Source: Collimonas sp. OK412 (GTDB lineage Bacteria > Pseudomonadota > Gammaproteobacteria > Burkholderiales > Burkholderiaceae_D). Taken from it: a stretch of DNA of 64,000 nt. How positions within the stretch are numbered: the stretch's first letter is position 1; each line of letters opens with the position of its first letter. This document shows, one piece after another, positions 1-8,784 of this stretch. The translations under genes and the position numbers were made by a program. The stretch lies in contig NZ_FOLC01000001.1 in assembly GCF_900112135.1 (NCBI RefSeq), positions 124,001 through 188,000 of the forward strand. Direction: 5' to 3'. A model generated the notes under the pieces. It had not been told where the DNA came from and did not search any database. It saw only the letters and a list, made by a program, of their open reading frames with translations.

Positions 1-1085
1 GCGTGGATGGTCGGACGGCTGGTGTCGAGCAGGCCGGCGCGCGCCAGCTCGCCCAGGATGCTGACGATGCCGCCGGCGCGGTGGACGTCTTCGATATGGT
101 ATTTGTCGGTCATCGGCGCCACCTTGCACAGGCAAGGAACGTGGCGCGAGATGCGGTCGATGTCGGCCATCTTGAAATCGACTTCGGCTTCCTGCGCCGC
201 GGCCAGCAAGTGCAGCACGGTGTTGGTCGAACCGCCCATGGCGACATCCAGCGTCATGGCGTTCTCGAACGAAGCCTTGCTGGCGATGGTGCGCGGCAGG
301 ACCGAATAATCGTCTTGCTCGTAATGGCGTTTGGCCAGTTCCACTATCAGGCGGCCGGCGCGCAGGAACAGCTCCTTGCGGTCGGCGTGGGTAGCGAGGA
401 TGGTGCCGTTGCCGGGCAGCGCCAGGCCCAGCGCTTCGGTCAGGCAGTTCATCGAGTTGGCGGTGAACATGCCGGAACAGGAGCCGCAGGTAGGGCAGGC
501 CGAGCGTTCGATTTCAGCGATGTCGGCATCGCTGACGGAGGCGTCGCCGGCCTTGATCATGGCGTCGACCAGGTCGATCTTGAAGATTTTCTGGTCGATG
601 ACGGCTACGCCTGGCAGTTTTTCAACCACTTTGCCGGCTTCCATCGGGCCGCCGGAAACGAACACCACAGGGATATTCAGGCGCATCGCCGCCATCAGCA
701 TGCCGGGCGTGATCTTGTCGCAATTGGAGATGCACACCATGGCGTCGGCGCAGTGGGCGTTGACCATGTACTCCACCGAATCGGCGATCAGTTCGCGCGA
801 AGGCAGCGAATACAGCATGCCGCCGTGGCCCATGGCGATGCCGTCGTCGACCGCGATCGTATTGAATTCCTTGGCGACGCCGCCGGCCGCTTCGATTTCG
901 CGCGCGACCATCTGGCCCAGGTCCTTGAGGTGGACGTGGCCGGGCACGAACTGGGTAAACGAGTTGACCACGGCAATGATCGGCTTGTCGAAATCGCCGT
1001 CTTTCATGCCTGTGGCGCGCCACAGGGCGCGGGCGCCGGCCATGTTGCGGCCGTGGGTAGTAGTGCGGGAACGGTATTGCGGCAT
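1..1085 (-). CDS. ilvD: Dihydroxy-acid dehydratase (3'-truncated by window edge)
   Basis: Dehydrates 2,3-dihydroxy-acids to 2-keto acids in valine, isoleucine and leucine synthesis, in the cytoplasm, with an Fe-S cluster. The minus-strand frame is open from ATG at 1085 to the left edge, giving the first ~361 of ~615 residues. The start [20 protein letters not shown] is nearly identical to E. coli IlvD, which fixes the start. Visible motifs are NCDKITPG (Cys122) and [11 protein letters not shown] (from Cys197), which supply the cluster and metal ligands. The shorter frames on either strand here are shadows. It is divergent from the metC-like gene across 308 bp. The C-terminal part is not in the window. 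The family assignment is very secure. Confidence 0.97.
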   Translation of the reverse strand, partial: MPQYRSRTTTHGRNMAGARALWRATGMKDGDFDKPIIAVVNSFTQFVPGHVHLKDLGQMVAREIEAAGGVAKEFNTIAVDDGIAMGHGGMLYSLPSRELIADSVEYMVNAHCADAMVCISNCDKITPGMLMAAMRLNIPVVFVSGGPMEAGKVVEKLPGVAVIDQKIFKIDLVDAMIKAGDASVSDADIAEIERSACPTCGSCSGMFTANSMNCLTEALGLALPGNGTILATHADRKELFLRAGRLIVELAKRHYEQDDYSVLPRTIASKASFENAMTLDVAMGGSTNTVLHLLAAAQEAEVDFKMADIDRISRHVPCLCKVAPMTDKYHIEDVHRAGGIVSILGELARAGLLDTSRPTIH

Positions 1086-1393
1086 GATTTGCATCTCCAG
1101 GATTGATGGCTTAAGGCTGACGTTAGATTGCCTTGCCCATAACGCGATGTCAAATATATGATTTGTGGCTTATTAATATCTATTGCATATATATGGGATT
1201 TGGCGTCTTTGAGGATGCCGGGCTGCGTGCTTTCTTGCTGATTTGTATTTAATTTCTTTACATTGTTAAAATTTTAGTAAATTATTCTAATTAATCGTGA
1301 TTCAAGGATGTTTGTTGCAATAATTTTCCACGCGGGCGACCCTACAATGGCTACAGGTAATCTCGCCGTACAGTCCAGCATGGAGCGCTTCTT
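1086..1393. other. Divergent intergenic region ilvD / metC-like
   Basis: This 308-bp stretch is clearly more AT-rich than the flanking genes, with runs such as tattaatatctattgcata near 1170-1190 and an A/T tract at 1245-1295. It must hold the promoters of both divergent genes. I could not choose a convincing -35/-10 pair, and I see no attenuator-like leader peptide or strong hairpin. A GGAG at 1382-1385 is the probable ribosome binding site for the gene starting at 1394. Confidence 0.6.
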
Positions 1394-2593
1394 ATGTCTT
1401 CCGATCATTCTTCAGCTTCCCCGGCAACCCATGTCGATACGCAGCTGGTGCATTGCGGCCGCGAGCCGGCGCGTTTTGCCGGCATGGTGAATACGCCGGT
1501 GTTCCGCGGTTCGACCATCATCGCCAACAACCTGGAAGACTGGGAAGCCGCACGCCAGATCGACAATCCGATGTCCAACTACGGCCGCTTCGGCACGCCG
1601 ACCACGCGCTCCTTCGAGCAGGCGATCGTGACGCTGGAAGGCGGCCACAACTGCCTGGTGTTCCCGTCCGGCCTGTCGGCCTGCACCCACAGCATCATGG
1701 CTTTCGTCAAAAGCGGCGACCATGTCCTGATGACCGACAGCGTGTATGGTCCGACCCGCACCTTCGCTGACCGCGTCTTGCGCCGCATGGGTGTTGAAGT
1801 AGAGTATTTCGATCCGCTGATCGGCGGCGAAATCCGTACGTTGCTGCGGCCGAACACCAGCGTGGTGTTTGTCGAATCGCCCGGGTCGTGGACCTTCGAG
1901 GTCCAGGACATCCCCGCCATCGCAGAAGAGGCGCACAAGGTCGGCGCTTACGTCTTGCTCGACAATACCTGGGCCACGCCGCTGTTTTTCAAGCCGTTCG
2001 AACATGGCGTCGACGTCTCGATCCACGCCGCCACCAAATACATCGTCGGCCATTCCGACGCCTTGCTGGGCGTCGCCAGCGCCAATGAACGGGCCTGGTG
2101 CATCCTCAAGCACGGCGCCCACGATTTCGGCCAGACTGCCGGCCCGGACGATATCTACCTGGCTTTGCGCGGCATGCGCAGCATGTCGGTGCGCCTGCGC
2201 CAGCATTCGGAGAGCGGCATCCAGCTGGCGGAATACCTGCAGACCCAGCCGCTGGTGGAGCGCGTATTGCATCCGGCGCTGCCGTCGGATCCCGGCCACA
2301 AGCTGTGGCAGCGCGATTTCCTCGGCGCCAGCGGCCTGTTCACGATTGCCTTGAAAGAAGTCGGCCGGCCTGCGCTGTCGAAATTCTTCGATGGCTTGCA
2401 ATTGTTCGGGATCGGCTTGTCGTGGGGCGGTTTTGAAAGCCTGGCTTTGCCGCTGGACAAACCGCCGACCCGCGTGGCGTCGGCAACCACCTACCCGAAT
2501 CCGCTGGTGCGGATCCACGTCGGGCTGGAAAACATCGACGACCTGATCGCCGACATGGGCCAGGCGTTCAAGCGCATGGAGCAGGCGCTGTAG
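1394..2593 (+). CDS. metC: Cystathionine beta-lyase / Cys-Met metabolism PLP enzyme
   Basis: A 399-residue PLP-dependent enzyme of the Cys/Met metabolism (gamma-family) fold, most like cystathionine beta-lyase, which converts cystathionine to homocysteine, pyruvate and ammonia. The PLP lysine is Lys215 in HAATKYIVGHSD, and the pyridine-nitrogen Asp190 lies in LLDNTWATP. The substrate-loop YGRFGTPT and the SGLSA phosphate-binding segment are also present. Length matches the family (390-400). The ATG at 1394 has GGAG upstream. It is convergent with the Lrp-type regulator, 13 bp between stops. Cystathionine gamma-synthase/lyase or methionine gamma-lyase cannot be excluded from sequence alone. 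The family call is secure; the exact substrate is less so. Confidence 0.9.
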   Translation: MSSDHSSASPATHVDTQLVHCGREPARFAGMVNTPVFRGSTIIANNLEDWEAARQIDNPMSNYGRFGTPTTRSFEQAIVTLEGGHNCLVFPSGLSACTHSIMAFVKSGDHVLMTDSVYGPTRTFADRVLRRMGVEVEYFDPLIGGEIRTLLRPNTSVVFVESPGSWTFEVQDIPAIAEEAHKVGAYVLLDNTWATPLFFKPFEHGVDVSIHAATKYIVGHSDALLGVASANERAWCILKHGAHDFGQTAGPDDIYLALRGMRSMSVRLRQHSESGIQLAEYLQTQPLVERVLHPALPSDPGHKLWQRDFLGASGLFTIALKEVGRPALSKFFDGLQLFGIGLSWGGFESLALPLDKPPTRVASATTYPNPLVRIHVGLENIDDLIADMGQAFKRMEQAL

Positions 2594-2606
2594 GGAGCCG
2601 GCCGGA

Positions 2607-3074
2607 TCAGTCTAGCCCGGCATAGTCAAGCGGCAGCGCGGTAGTGTGCTTGATCTGTTCCATGGCGAAGCTGGCGTTGACGTCGAACAGCGCGTTCGAC
2701 TGCGTCAGCTTCTGGTACACCGCGTCGTAGGCGGCGATATTCGGCACCACCACCCGCAGCAGGTAATCGATGTTGCCGCTCATGCGGTAGAACTCGACCA
2801 CTTCGGGAATCAGTTTTACGGTATTGCTGAATTGCGCATACCAGCCGGCGTTATGCTGGTTGGTCTTGATCGATACGAATACCGTCACGCCGACATTGAG
2901 CTTGTTGGCGTCCAGCAGCGCCACCCGGCGCAACACCACGCCATCCTCTTCCAGTTTCTGTATGCGGCGCCAGCAAGGCGTCGACGACAGGTTGACCTTC
3001 TCGGCGATTTCCGCCACCGGCGTGCTGGCGTCTTCTTGCAGGATGGCCAGAATCTGTTTATCTATTTTATCCAT
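2607..3074 (-). CDS. Lrp/AsnC family transcriptional regulator
   Basis: 155 residues with the standard Lrp layout: an N-terminal winged helix-turn-helix (about 1-60; DKIDKQILAILQEDAS, then STPCWRRIQKLEEDGV as the recognition helix) and a C-terminal RAM/ACT-like ligand-binding domain (about 65-150). Members sense amino acids and act as multimers. The start is ATG 3074. It converges with the metC-like lyase and is divergent from the autotransporter esterase. Its target is not determined: the neighbouring lyase would suit an amino-acid sensor, but adjacency is the only argument. The family assignment is secure. Confidence 0.93.
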   Translation of the reverse strand: MDKIDKQILAILQEDASTPVAEIAEKVNLSSTPCWRRIQKLEEDGVVLRRVALLDANKLNVGVTVFVSIKTNQHNAGWYAQFSNTVKLIPEVVEFYRMSGNIDYLLRVVVPNIAAYDAVYQKLTQSNALFDVNASFAMEQIKHTTALPLDYAGLD

Positions 3075-3243
3075 GGTCGGTATGGTTCACAATGAGTGCT
3101 TGCGCAGTTGGCAGAAGCAGTTTAGCGCCACTTGCGCGGACGCAGTGGATTTCGAGTGTTTTGCCTATGTCCTCGATTGACTTTGCAGCCTGGGAAGCAG
3201 ATATTAATGGCGCAACATCTATAAATACAAGAGGGAGACACAA

Positions 3244-5175
3244 TTGCGCATTTCATTAGCAAAACCATTCCGCCTGCGCCCCATGGCCCGTGCACTGACA
3301 TTGGCGACCCATACCGCTGCCGTATTGGGCGCCGGGTTCGTCATCTGCGCGCCGGCCGGCGCCGCGAATTTTTCACAGATGGTGTTTTTCGGCGACTCGC
3401 TGACCGACACCGGCTATTTCACCGGAGTGGGCAAGCAGCCGTCGTTCACCACCAACCCGGATCCCGTCTGGGCGCAGCTCCTGGCGCATAAATACGGCAC
3501 CACCGCCAATCCGGCGGCGGTGCTGACGCCGAGCGGCGTGCAGGCGGCCGGCGGCACCGACTACGCAGTCGGCGGCGCGCGCGTGACCAGCCAGAACGGC
3601 TGGCCCGACGCCGCCACGGCGCCTTTGGTGCCGACTGTCGCCAGCCAGGTCCAGGCTTACCTGGCGGCCAATCCGCACCTCGACAGCAAGGGGCTGTACG
3701 CAGCCTGGGCCGGCGCCAACGATGTGTTCGGCTACACCCAGACCAATATCGCCGGCCTGCTCAATCCGGCGACGCAGACCGCCACCGCGGTGCAAACCAT
3801 CCAGCAAGTCACCGGCGAAGCCGGCAACGTGGTCAGCCTGGTCAGGCAATTGCAGCAGGCCGGCGCCGGCACCGTGATCGTGATCAACCTGCCCGATATC
3901 GGCCGTACTCCGCAGGGCTCGTCGATTCCGGCGCTGGCCACCTTGTGGACCGCGGCTTCGACCAGCTTCAACGCCAGCCTGAACAGCGGCTTGGGCGGCC
4001 TGGGCGGCAACATCGTCGCGCTCAACGCCTTCGGCCTGCTGCGCGAAGCGGTCGCCAATCCTGGCTTGTACGGTTTTACCAACGTCACCACACCGGCCTG
4101 CACCACCAGTTCTTCGTCGACCTGCACCACCTCGACCCTGGTTGCGCCGAACGCCGACAAGACCTATCTGTTCGCCGACGGCGTCCATCCGACCGGAGCA
4201 GGGCATGCGATCCTGGCGCAGTATGTCGAATCGGTGCTGCAGGCTCCCAGCCAGATCGGCATGCTGGCAGAAGCGCCGCTGGCCGGCGCCCAGGCTTTCA
4301 CCCGCGTGATCGACGACCGCCAGCGGCTGACGCCGCGCGCGGGACAGGTCGAAGCCTATGCCGCGTATGACAATACCCACCAGAGCCTGGACCACAACGG
4401 CAACAATCCTGGCCTGGACGGCTCGTCCAATAGCGTGTCGGTCGGCGTCGATTACGCCGTCAACCAGAACGTTACGGTCGGCGGCGCTTTCGGTTTCGCC
4501 CATAACCGGGCGAATTTCGGTAACGATAGCGGCGGCTTCAAGCTGGACCAGGCCATGCTTTCGGCCTACACCCAATACCGCGACGGCGCCTGGGCCGTCA
4601 ACGCGCTGGGCATGGCCGGCTCGCTGCAGTACAAGGATGTGACCCGCAATATCGCCCTCGGTGCGGCCACCCGCAGCGAGAGCGGCAGCAGCAACGGCCA
4701 CCAGTTTCTGTTGCGCATCGGCGGCCAGTACGATTTTGATCTTGGCGCGCTGGTCCTGAGCCCGGTCGGCAACCTGACCTGGCAGCAGGTCAATGTCGGC
4801 GGCTACACCGAAAACGGCAACGACAGCACCGCCATGAACTTCCAGTCGCAGCGGCGCAATTCGCTGGTGTCCAGCCTCGGCGCGCAGGTCAGCAGCAAGC
4901 TGACGCTGGGGCAATATGCGGTGCAGCCGTTCGCCAAGCTGGCATGGGAAAAGGAGTTTAAAGACAGCGAGCGCGATGTGCGCGCCAATGTGGTCGGCAT
5001 GGCCGGCAGCTTCGGTTTGCCCGCATACCAGGGGCCATCCAACAGCGCACGGCTGGATCTCGGCGCCAGCATTGCGCTGGCTGCGGATTTCAGCGCGTTT
5101 GCCAGCTACAGCGGCCAGTTCGCCGGCGGCAACAAGACCAACTCGTTCCAGGTCGGCTTGAAGAAGGCGTTTTAA
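3244..5175 (+). CDS. GDSL-type esterase autotransporter (EstA-like)
   Basis: A 643-residue type Va autotransporter with an N-terminal signal peptide (cleavage likely after CAPAGAA, near residue 41), a GDSL lipase/esterase passenger, and a C-terminal 12-strand beta-barrel of roughly 270 residues ending in Phe (VGLKKAF). The catalytic blocks are visible: FFGDSLTDTG (Ser52), GAND (~157) and DGVHPTGAGH (Asp/His, ~312). Length and layout match Pseudomonas EstA (646 aa), which is anchored in the outer membrane and hydrolyses short-chain esters. The frame starts with TTG at 3244, preceded by gagggaga; the first ATG (3283) would remove part of the signal peptide, so TTG is preferred. It is followed by a good intrinsic terminator. 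Confidence 0.93.
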   Translation: MRISLAKPFRLRPMARALTLATHTAAVLGAGFVICAPAGAANFSQMVFFGDSLTDTGYFTGVGKQPSFTTNPDPVWAQLLAHKYGTTANPAAVLTPSGVQAAGGTDYAVGGARVTSQNGWPDAATAPLVPTVASQVQAYLAANPHLDSKGLYAAWAGANDVFGYTQTNIAGLLNPATQTATAVQTIQQVTGEAGNVVSLVRQLQQAGAGTVIVINLPDIGRTPQGSSIPALATLWTAASTSFNASLNSGLGGLGGNIVALNAFGLLREAVANPGLYGFTNVTTPACTTSSSSTCTTSTLVAPNADKTYLFADGVHPTGAGHAILAQYVESVLQAPSQIGMLAEAPLAGAQAFTRVIDDRQRLTPRAGQVEAYAAYDNTHQSLDHNGNNPGLDGSSNSVSVGVDYAVNQNVTVGGAFGFAHNRANFGNDSGGFKLDQAMLSAYTQYRDGAWAVNALGMAGSLQYKDVTRNIALGAATRSESGSSNGHQFLLRIGGQYDFDLGALVLSPVGNLTWQQVNVGGYTENGNDSTAMNFQSQRRNSLVSSLGAQVSSKLTLGQYAVQPFAKLAWEKEFKDSERDVRANVVGMAGSFGLPAYQGPSNSARLDLGASIALAADFSAFASYSGQFAGGNKTNSFQVGLKKAF

Positions 5176-5206
5176 CCAGCTGTTGACATCCAGGTTAGAG
5201 CTTGAC

Positions 5207-5241
5207 GGCCGCCAGCGTGTGAAAACACCGGCGGCCTTTTT
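5207..5241 (+). terminator. Intrinsic terminator after the autotransporter gene
   Basis: A GGCCGCC arm (5207-5213) pairs with GGCGGCC (5230-5236). The stem continues with an inner GTGT/ACAC pairing after a small bulge, has a GAAA loop, and is followed by five T. It lies 32 bp after the stop at 5175 and before the convergent lipoprotein gene. Confidence 0.8.
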
Positions 5242-5252
5242 CCTGGGCGGCG

Positions 5253-5858
5253 TTATTCCGGCGCTTTCGGCGCAGGCTTGACCGGCAGCGCCGGCTTGTC
5301 GCCCAGGCCCACCGCGGGCAAGCCGGTGTCGAGGCCGAGGTAATGTTCGATCAGGCCGAAGAAACGATCATAGAACTGCCCGGCCGGAATCGTTTCGCTG
5401 GCGACCTTGACCAGCGAATCGGAAGTGCTGCCGATCGGCATCGACACTGAACCCAGCACGCTCAGGCCGACGCTGGCCGAGTTGTTGGTTTTCTTGAGCG
5501 CATAGCGGTCCTGGGTGGCGCTGACAAACAGCGTGCTGTTTTTGCCTTGCTTGTCGTTGGCGGCGCACACCACATGGAATTCGATTTCGACGTGGACGTC
5601 GCTCTCCGGCTGGAAGTGCTTGTGGCCGTCGACCAGGTCATCCTTGGCCTGCTTGATGATGTAGCCCTGGCTCAGCAAGGTGCGGCGCGCCGCTTCGCAG
5701 GTATCCGCACTGGATTTGGCGAAGTCGTGGGAAAAAGTGCTGGTTTCGCTGAATTCCTCGCCCTGGTAAACCTTGGGCTTGGCGGTGGAGCAGGCGGCGA
5801 GGGCGCCGGCCAGCGCGACCAGCAGCGCGGCGCGCGAAAAACTGTACATCCTGGGCAT
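5253..5858 (-). CDS. DUF2242 family lipoprotein
   Basis: A secreted lipoprotein of 201 residues. The signal sequence MPRMYSFSRAALLVALAGAL is followed by a lipobox (LAAC, lipidated Cys near residue 23). The rest is a single soluble domain I recognise as DUF2242, a beta-proteobacterial family of unknown function, with conserved DTCEAARR and a central segment ending SVSMPIGST. The frame can be read from 5903, but the ATG at 5858 has AAGGAG nine bases upstream and gives a clean signal peptide, so it is preferred. The C-terminus is Pro/Lys/Ala-rich, a possible tether. It stands alone, convergent with the autotransporter. No function can be given. Confidence 0.85.
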   Translation of the reverse strand: MPRMYSFSRAALLVALAGALAACSTAKPKVYQGEEFSETSTFSHDFAKSSADTCEAARRTLLSQGYIIKQAKDDLVDGHKHFQPESDVHVEIEFHVVCAANDKQGKNSTLFVSATQDRYALKKTNNSASVGLSVLGSVSMPIGSTSDSLVKVASETIPAGQFYDRFFGLIEHYLGLDTGLPAVGLGDKPALPVKPAPKAPE

Positions 5859-5972
5859 GAACGAAAACTCCTTGAATCGGCTAATTGATAGCGGCGATGG
5901 CATTTTAGTCTATCGCACGCTCGATGATCAGCCGATTCGACAGAAGTCAGGGTATTTCGTTGCAATCCCGGT

Positions 5973-6824
5973 TCAGGCGGCTCTAGGGCCGCGCACCACA
6001 GCGTACTTCCCGGAATAATCGGAAAGCCATTGTTCCGCCAGCTCCCGGTTGTCATGCTGCCACGGGTGGAAATCGCGGCGCAGGTAGGCCAGCAGCGGGC
6101 CGGTGCTGAGCCAGACCAGGCCGTAGCGGCCAAAGAAGAAGCGGGCGGCGTCCAGCCAGGTGCCGGGCTTGAACAGCACGCGGTCGTGCCAGAGGTTGTT
6201 GATCGTTTGCCCGGTCGCCATCAAGGTTAAATGCAGCATGGCAAAAGCGTAACCGCTCATCCGCGCCCGGTAGTCGCCGCCCAGCGTGTGGAACAGGTCG
6301 AAAGCGACTGCCTTGTGCTCGGTTTCTTCCACCGAATGCCAGCGCCACAGGGTTTGCAAGGACGGTTCCGCGCCGTCCAGCAGCTGCGGATGGCGTAGCG
6401 TCAGGTCGGCCATCGCCGCGGTGTAGTGCTCCAGGGCTACGGTAATCGCCAGCCTGCGCATGGCAGGAACCTTGTGCTGGCGTCCCAGTGCGATCAGGTT
6501 GCCGGACCAATGCTGCCAATGGTTGTGCAATCCTTGTTTTTCCAGCTCGGCGTTGTACAAATCGTGCACGCGGCGGTGGGTGGCTTCCTGTCCCACAAAA
6601 TCCTGGATGGTGGCGCGCAGCGCGCTGTTCTCAGGAGAATCCGGCAGTGCTTGGGCGGCGTCGCGCACGGAATCGATGAATTCCTGCTCGCCGACCGGAA
6701 AACTCATCGACAAGGCGTTGAAGTATTGGGTACGGAACGGTTTGCCTGCCAGCCAGTGGCGCGGGAAGCCTTGCGACAAGTCGACCAGCAGTTTTCTTAC
6801 CATCAGTGGCGTGGAGGTGTTCAC
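5973..6824 (-). CDS. Predicted metal-dependent hydrolase (PF10118-type, di-iron-like)
   Basis: A soluble, mostly helical protein of about 283 residues of the 'predicted metal-dependent hydrolase' family PF10118, whose chemistry is undefined. Likely metal ligands are spread over helices: FVGQEATHRRVH, an ALEHYTAAM segment and WHSVEETEHKAVAFD, an arrangement like ferritin/desaturase di-iron proteins. The DLSQGFPRHW start region is typical. The frame is open from GTG 6857, but that codon touches the operator-like palindrome at 6861; GTG 6824 (VNTSTP) is more likely. It is divergent from a TetR gene with operator-like repeats between, so it is probably that regulator's target. Similar pairs are annotated in many proteobacteria; the substrate is unknown. 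Confidence 0.85.
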   Translation of the reverse strand: MNTSTPLMVRKLLVDLSQGFPRHWLAGKPFRTQYFNALSMSFPVGEQEFIDSVRDAAQALPDSPENSALRATIQDFVGQEATHRRVHDLYNAELEKQGLHNHWQHWSGNLIALGRQHKVPAMRRLAITVALEHYTAAMADLTLRHPQLLDGAEPSLQTLWRWHSVEETEHKAVAFDLFHTLGGDYRARMSGYAFAMLHLTLMATGQTINNLWHDRVLFKPGTWLDAARFFFGRYGLVWLSTGPLLAYLRRDFHPWQHDNRELAEQWLSDYSGKYAVVRGPRAA

Positions 6825-6860
6825 GGGCCTGCCTTTGTAGATTTGCGATAGAACCACTAT

Positions 6861-6905
6861 ACTGAGCTTTATTCAGTTTTTAAACTCGCAACTTGCTCAG
6901 TTTTT
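6861..6905. promoter_or_regulatory. TetR operator-like repeats between divergent genes
   Basis: ACTGAGCTTTATTCAGT (6861-6877) is an inverted repeat with ACTGA/TCAGT arms and a 7-bp spacer. A second TCAGTTTTT copy (6897-6905) repeats the half-site seen at 6873-6881, 24 bp away. The elements sit in the short gap between the hydrolase and tetR starts, the usual place for an autoregulated TetR operator. Binding by this TetR is inferred. Confidence 0.6.
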
Positions 6906-6918
6906 GACAGGCACGGAC

Positions 6919-7572
6919 ATGGCCAAGCGTAATCCAGGATCTCACTCTGAAATCATGCGGAAATTGCCCACCCAGGAGCGGGCGCAACGCACCATAGAGA
7001 CCATTTTTGAAACCACTGCTCAGATTCTGGAAAGCGAGGGTCCGGCAGGGCTGACCACCAACAAGGTGGCGGAAAAGGCCGGTTTCTCGATCGGCACCCT
7101 ATACCAGTATTTCCCCAGCAAGGAAGCGATACTGACAGCCCTGATTGCGCGCGAGCGGCGGCGCGTGATGGATGAGCTGGACGCATTGATGGAAAGCGCC
7201 GAGAACCAGGTTGGCCAGCTCGATCCGAAAACTTTCCTGCGCCAGTTCATCCGCATCAATATCGAGGGCCTGGGCAGCGGCCGCAGCGCCAAGCGCGCCA
7301 TGGTCCGTTTCGCCTGGCAGCACGATCACCACGAAGACATCACACAGGCCTTGCGCGAGACGGCGGAACGGATCGCCATCAGCATGCAGCGGATCCACCA
7401 TCCCAAGCTGCGGCCGCCGACGCCGGCCATGATGTTCGTGGTGACCCGCGCCGTCATCGGCGCCATCCGCAGCGCTTCGCTGGAAAAGTCGCCGCTGCTC
7501 GGCAGCGTCGAATTCGAAGACGAGCTGGTGCGGCTGGCCTGGGGCATGCTGTCGGAGCAAGACGATGCCTGA
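6919..7572 (+). CDS. TetR/AcrR family transcriptional regulator
   Basis: 217 residues. The N-terminal TetR helix-turn-helix covers about residues 15-65 (TTNKVAEKAGFSIGTLYQYFPSKEAI), followed by an all-helical ligand-binding domain ending ELVRLAWGMLSEQDDA. Length is normal. A TTG at 6904 is in frame, but ATG 6919 (MAKRN) is the simpler start; the TTG lies inside the operator-like repeats. It is divergent from the predicted hydrolase, which it probably represses together with itself. The ligand is unknown; related regulators near lipid enzymes often sense fatty acids or hydrophobic compounds, but nothing here proves that. Confidence 0.92.
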   Translation: MAKRNPGSHSEIMRKLPTQERAQRTIETIFETTAQILESEGPAGLTTNKVAEKAGFSIGTLYQYFPSKEAILTALIARERRRVMDELDALMESAENQVGQLDPKTFLRQFIRINIEGLGSGRSAKRAMVRFAWQHDHHEDITQALRETAERIAISMQRIHHPKLRPPTPAMMFVVTRAVIGAIRSASLEKSPLLGSVEFEDELVRLAWGMLSEQDDA

Positions 7573-7664
7573 CAATTCGCCAGATTCGAAGAGGGCGGAG
7601 CAAATGCTTATAATGCGTGAGTGCTGTCGTTCCGCCAGCCAAAAACCGATCTAGAAAAACGCGC

Positions 7665-8726
7665 ATGAAATACCCGGCATTGCTGTCCTTTCAAGAAGTC
7701 CTTCCCCGGCTCAACCAGTTCGACGCTGTCATCGATGTCCGCAGCCAGTCGGAATTTGCCGAAGACCATATTCCCGGCGCCATCAATTGCCCGGTGCTGG
7801 ACGATGCGCAGCGGGCGCAGGTCGGCACCATGTACAAGCAGGTCAGCAGTTTCGAGGCGAAAAAACTGGGCGCGGTGCTGGTCGCGCGCAATATCGCTTT
7901 CCATATCGAAACCCTGTTCCTGGACCAGCCGCGCGAATGGACGCCCTTGGTTTACTGCTGGCGCGGCGGCAATCGCAGCGGCGCCATGGCGCACATCATG
8001 GCGAAAATCGGCTGGCCGGTGGCGCAGCTGGACGGCGGCTACCAGTCGTATCGCAGGCATGTCAACGCCAGCCTGGCCGAACTGCCGCTGGGCTTGTGCT
8101 TCAGGGTGATCTGCGGCCCTACCGGCAGCGGCAAGAGCCGCCTGCTGCAAGTGCTGGCGCAACAGGGTGCGCAGGTGCTGGACCTGGAACAGATGGCGGC
8201 GCATCGCGGCTCGGTGCTGGGTAACCTGCCGAGCGAGCTGCAGCCCTCGCAAAAAACCTTCGAGAGCCGGCTGTGGGACATGCTGCAAGGTTGCGATCCG
8301 CAGCGTCCGGTATTCGTCGAATCCGAGAGCAGGAAAGTCGGCAACCTGCGGGTGCCGGAGGTGCTGATGGCATCCATGCGCAATTCGCCATGTTATGCGG
8401 TTGCGCTGTCGCGTCCGGACCGGGTGCGGCTGCTGCTGGAAGATTACGTGCATTTCATCGCCGACCCCGCCTTGCTCAATACCCAGCTGGCTTGCCTGGC
8501 TTATGTCCATGGCCGCGAGAAGGTCGCTTACTGGCAGCAGCTGAGCTTGTCGGGACGCATCGAGGAGCTGGTCGATGAATTGCTCCTGAAGCACTACGAT
8601 CCGGCTTACGCGCAGTCGATCAGGAGGAATTTCGACCAGTTTTCCGAGGCGCAGGTGATTGACCTGCCGGATATTTCGGACGCTGCCTTCGTTCGCGTGG
8701 CGCAACAGCTGCATCAAGAGAAATAA
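7665..8726 (+). CDS. mnmH: tRNA 2-selenouridine synthase
   Basis: Replaces sulfur with selenium in 2-thiouridine at the tRNA wobble position, using selenophosphate. The 353-residue protein has an N-terminal rhodanese domain (about 8-130) with the catalytic Cys98 in VYCWRGGNRSG, and a C-terminal P-loop domain (GPTGSGKS, 151-158) thought to act in geranylation and selenation. E. coli YbbB/SelU has 364 residues. ATG 7665 aligns with the family start; an upstream GTG at 7617 would add 16 unrelated residues. The gene for its selenophosphate donor, selD, follows 58 bp later on the same strand. Confidence 0.95.
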   Translation: MKYPALLSFQEVLPRLNQFDAVIDVRSQSEFAEDHIPGAINCPVLDDAQRAQVGTMYKQVSSFEAKKLGAVLVARNIAFHIETLFLDQPREWTPLVYCWRGGNRSGAMAHIMAKIGWPVAQLDGGYQSYRRHVNASLAELPLGLCFRVICGPTGSGKSRLLQVLAQQGAQVLDLEQMAAHRGSVLGNLPSELQPSQKTFESRLWDMLQGCDPQRPVFVESESRKVGNLRVPEVLMASMRNSPCYAVALSRPDRVRLLLEDYVHFIADPALLNTQLACLAYVHGREKVAYWQQLSLSGRIEELVDELLLKHYDPAYAQSIRRNFDQFSEAQVIDLPDISDAAFVRVAQQLHQEK

Positions 8727-8784
8727 GCGCCGATGGCGCGTATACTTCATTCCTATCTTTGACTGACTTCATCTCAGGACGCGT

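Noticed and set aside
3-1106. 367-residue plus-strand frame at the left edge
   Set aside because: It lies opposite ilvD, whose minus-strand translation matches the family almost residue for residue.
3373-4914. 513-residue minus-strand frame opposite the autotransporter gene
   Set aside because: The plus strand has signal peptide, GDSL blocks and barrel end; the minus frame has no recognisable domain or binding site.
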